Positions 63,007 through 64,000 of a stretch of DNA of 64,000 nt are shown here, piece after piece. Under the pieces are notes generated by a model, which saw nothing but the letters and a program-made list of their open reading frames with translations, did no database searches and was not told where the DNA came from. A program made the position numbers and the translations under genes. Each line of letters starts with the position of its first letter. The first letter of the stretch is position 1. This DNA is from JAJXZJ01 sp050012855 (GTDB taxonomy: Bacteria > Verrucomicrobiota > Verrucomicrobiia > Limisphaerales > J093): the NCBI GenBank assembly GCA_050012855.1, contig JBEKGJ010000023.1, forward strand, positions 5,643 to 69,642, in the 5' to 3' direction.

Positions 63007-63297
63007 TCACCCAGAGTCGGAGGTAAGATGCGGGGCACCGGTTCGCCCCACGAATGTCTTCGATGACCGATCCTCTTGATGCCGAGTCAGCAGTCTGAAG
63101 CCGGCTATGACCCAGGCAATTCCTTGAACAAGCGCAAACGGAACGAGAAAACATGGGATGGAGACGGCAATTGCGATCTTCCATCCGTCCGCATCAATTT
63201 CTGAATAGACGTTCGTCACCTGCGCAATGAAGACCAGCCATGCGACCACGGCTACGCCACCCACTGCCACAGCAAGCCTCTTGACTCTATCGTTCAT
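63007..63297 (-). CDS. Small two-TM membrane protein, family not recognised
   Basis: A 96-residue product starts MNDRVKRLAVAVGGVAVVAWLVF (TM1 ~8-27), has an acidic periplasmic-like loop (NVYSEIDADGWK) and a second TM (~40-68, IAIAVSIPCFLVPFALVQGIAWVIAGF), then a basic tail. The start ATG at 63297 has a good GAGGAAGGA site about 7 bp upstream. Dyad copy 2 lies 103 bp upstream, oriented towards this gene. I do not recognise the family; it is most likely a small stress-type membrane protein. Confidence 0.72.
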   Translation of the reverse strand: MNDRVKRLAVAVGGVAVVAWLVFIAQVTNVYSEIDADGWKIAIAVSIPCFLVPFALVQGIAWVIAGFRLLTRHQEDRSSKTFVGRTGAPHLTSDSG

Positions 63298-63400
63298 TTC
63301 AAGTCCTTCCTCATTGAACGCCCTCCCCAGCCACTGCCGCTGGCCAACAGGGTTTCCATGAACTTGCTTGCCGGAATCTCGGCACAATGGCACTACTTGT

Positions 63401-63422
63401 CTATGGGGTAAAACCCTACCTG
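63401..63422 (-). promoter_or_regulatory. 22-bp dyad element, copy 2 (candidate operator)
   Basis: On the minus strand CAGGTAGGG-TTTT-ACCCCATAG, one mismatch to copies 1 and 3. It lies 103 bp upstream of the small two-TM protein gene and in the same orientation relative to that gene as copies 1 and 3 to theirs. Confidence 0.6.
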
Positions 63423-63835
63423 TATCGTTGACCGTGAACGCTCAGGAATACCCGCCACCGTGCTGATGTAGATTTCGCTCGTGACGTAAAGATCGGTGAC
63501 AATTCCCTACGCTGTCCGCGAAGCTGGGGGGCGAATATCGCCGCGCGTGAAACTGGCTGAATTTCCCAAGTTGACCCGTGCCAAACAACTGGGGTAAGAA
63601 AATGCCGGATCATCCTCCAAATCAGCGTCTTGGAATTCGAGGCGTGCTGCAAGACAGGAATATCCGAAAAGGAGCTGCGGGATAATCGGGGTTTCCAGAT
63701 TTGGGTTCGTATTCAAAGAACCTTTGCGGGACGAGATACGTGCATGTCGTTGTGCGAAAGGCTCCAACAGGCAACGTAGCCTGAAATTCAAGTATTTCTG
63801 TAACTCCCTGCGCCCCTGCCGTCTGGTGAATCAGC
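63423..63835. other. Gene-poor spacer between dyad copies 2 and 3
   Basis: No gene supported. A minus-strand frame at 63507-63791 has no domain or ribosome binding site. The segment 63443-63463 resembles 56148-56170, hinting that flanks of the dyad elements were duplicated. Confidence 0.4.
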
Positions 63836-63857
63836 CAGGTAGGGTTTCACCCCATAG
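63836..63857 (+). promoter_or_regulatory. 22-bp dyad element, copy 3 (candidate operator)
   Basis: Identical to copy 1 over 22 bp. Flanking identity continues left to about 63808 (CGCCCCTGCCG, then GAATCAGC). It lies 24 bp upstream of the ATG of the last gene in the window. Confidence 0.6.
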
Positions 63858-63881
63858 AAGCCGAAGCGTTTCGAGGTCATC

Positions 63882-64000
63882 ATGTCGGTGATGAACATTA
63901 AACCGAAAAAGGAGATGACGTTCGGTGACTTGATCACGGCGGCATACGTGCTCTGGGGAGCAGGTCAGGCCGAAAGGATGGTGCGATGGGCGATGATCGC
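63882..64000 (+). CDS. Start of a protein gene cut by the window end
   Basis: The frame from the ATG at 63882 stays open to the end of the window (about 39 codons): MSVMNIKPKKEMTFGDLITA, then AYVLWGAGQAERMVRWA. A GAGG lies about 5 bp upstream, and a second ATG follows at 63891. The amphipathic helix-like sequence matches nothing I recognise. Dyad copy 3 just upstream supports it being a real, regulated gene. Confidence 0.5.
   Translation, partial: MSVMNIKPKKEMTFGDLITAAYVLWGAGQAERMVRWAMI

Noticed and set aside
63507..63791. 94-codon minus-strand frame
   Set aside because: No ribosome binding site, no domain, no signal peptide or hydrophobic segment.

Overview
The window looks like a GC-rich chromosome segment (roughly 60-65 % GC by eye) from a verrucomicrobial bacterium, probably of the Limisphaerales/Pedosphaera type. 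This is inferred, not proven, from the mix of content: a gspE-L-M-D secretion cluster next to an H-X9-DG pseudopilin, a large signal-peptide-bearing glycoside-hydrolase repertoire (three GH16, GH42-like, GH89, DUF4038, DUF4832), YfhO, an fRMsr-type GAF enzyme, and short repeat peptides inserted in frame in housekeeping proteins. No rRNA or CRISPR array was seen, and the only tRNA sequence is a broken tRNA-Phe.

Layout. 0-29.4 kb is mostly core: the end of phosphofructokinase, a type II secretion/type IV pilus-like operon on the minus strand (GspE, GspL/PilM-N, GspM/PilO, secretin; all junctions overlap by 3-4 bases), purU, a lipoprotein, a pseudopilin, pheT, an SGNH hydrolase, ffh, a GT2 glycosyltransferase overlapping a methionine sulfoxide reductase, a YfhO protein, a Tat-exported protein, GH16, then a tight DUF486-hisI-membrane protein-trpE run and three exported carbohydrate-active or unknown proteins. 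A 21-bp tandem array sits just before pheT.

29.5-45.4 kb is a carbohydrate-use region. A decayed integrase is followed by six minus-strand genes (41758 down to 30598) forming an apparent operon: an exported nitrilase with a lectin-like front, a DUF4832 enzyme, an M14 carboxypeptidase/beta-lactamase fusion, a GH42-like enzyme, a cytosolic nitrilase and an uncharacterised BNR-bearing protein. The last four overlap at ATGA. A plus-strand GH89 follows and abuts a truncated pyrF.

45.4-48.1 kb is a small patchwork: hairpin repeats, a DUF433 antitoxin-like gene, a thiC tail, a lower-GC TIR-like nucleotide-binding protein resembling defence effectors, and a truncated rhuM abutting mfd. 48.1-55.2 kb holds mfd, a second member of the uncharacterised BNR-linked family and a class V aminotransferase.

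55.2-64 kb is accessory and gene-poor. It starts at a 41-nt 5' half of tRNA-Phe. It holds small stress-type proteins (DUF3309, DUF2934, DUF2127, a small two-TM protein), a BspA-like leucine-rich repeat protein, a frameshifted GH16 and a PHP metallohydrolase. Two repeat families stand out: a ~180-bp repeat in three copies spaced about 1.9 kb, and a 22-bp dyad present three times, each ahead of a small gene, which looks like an operator of a shared regulon.
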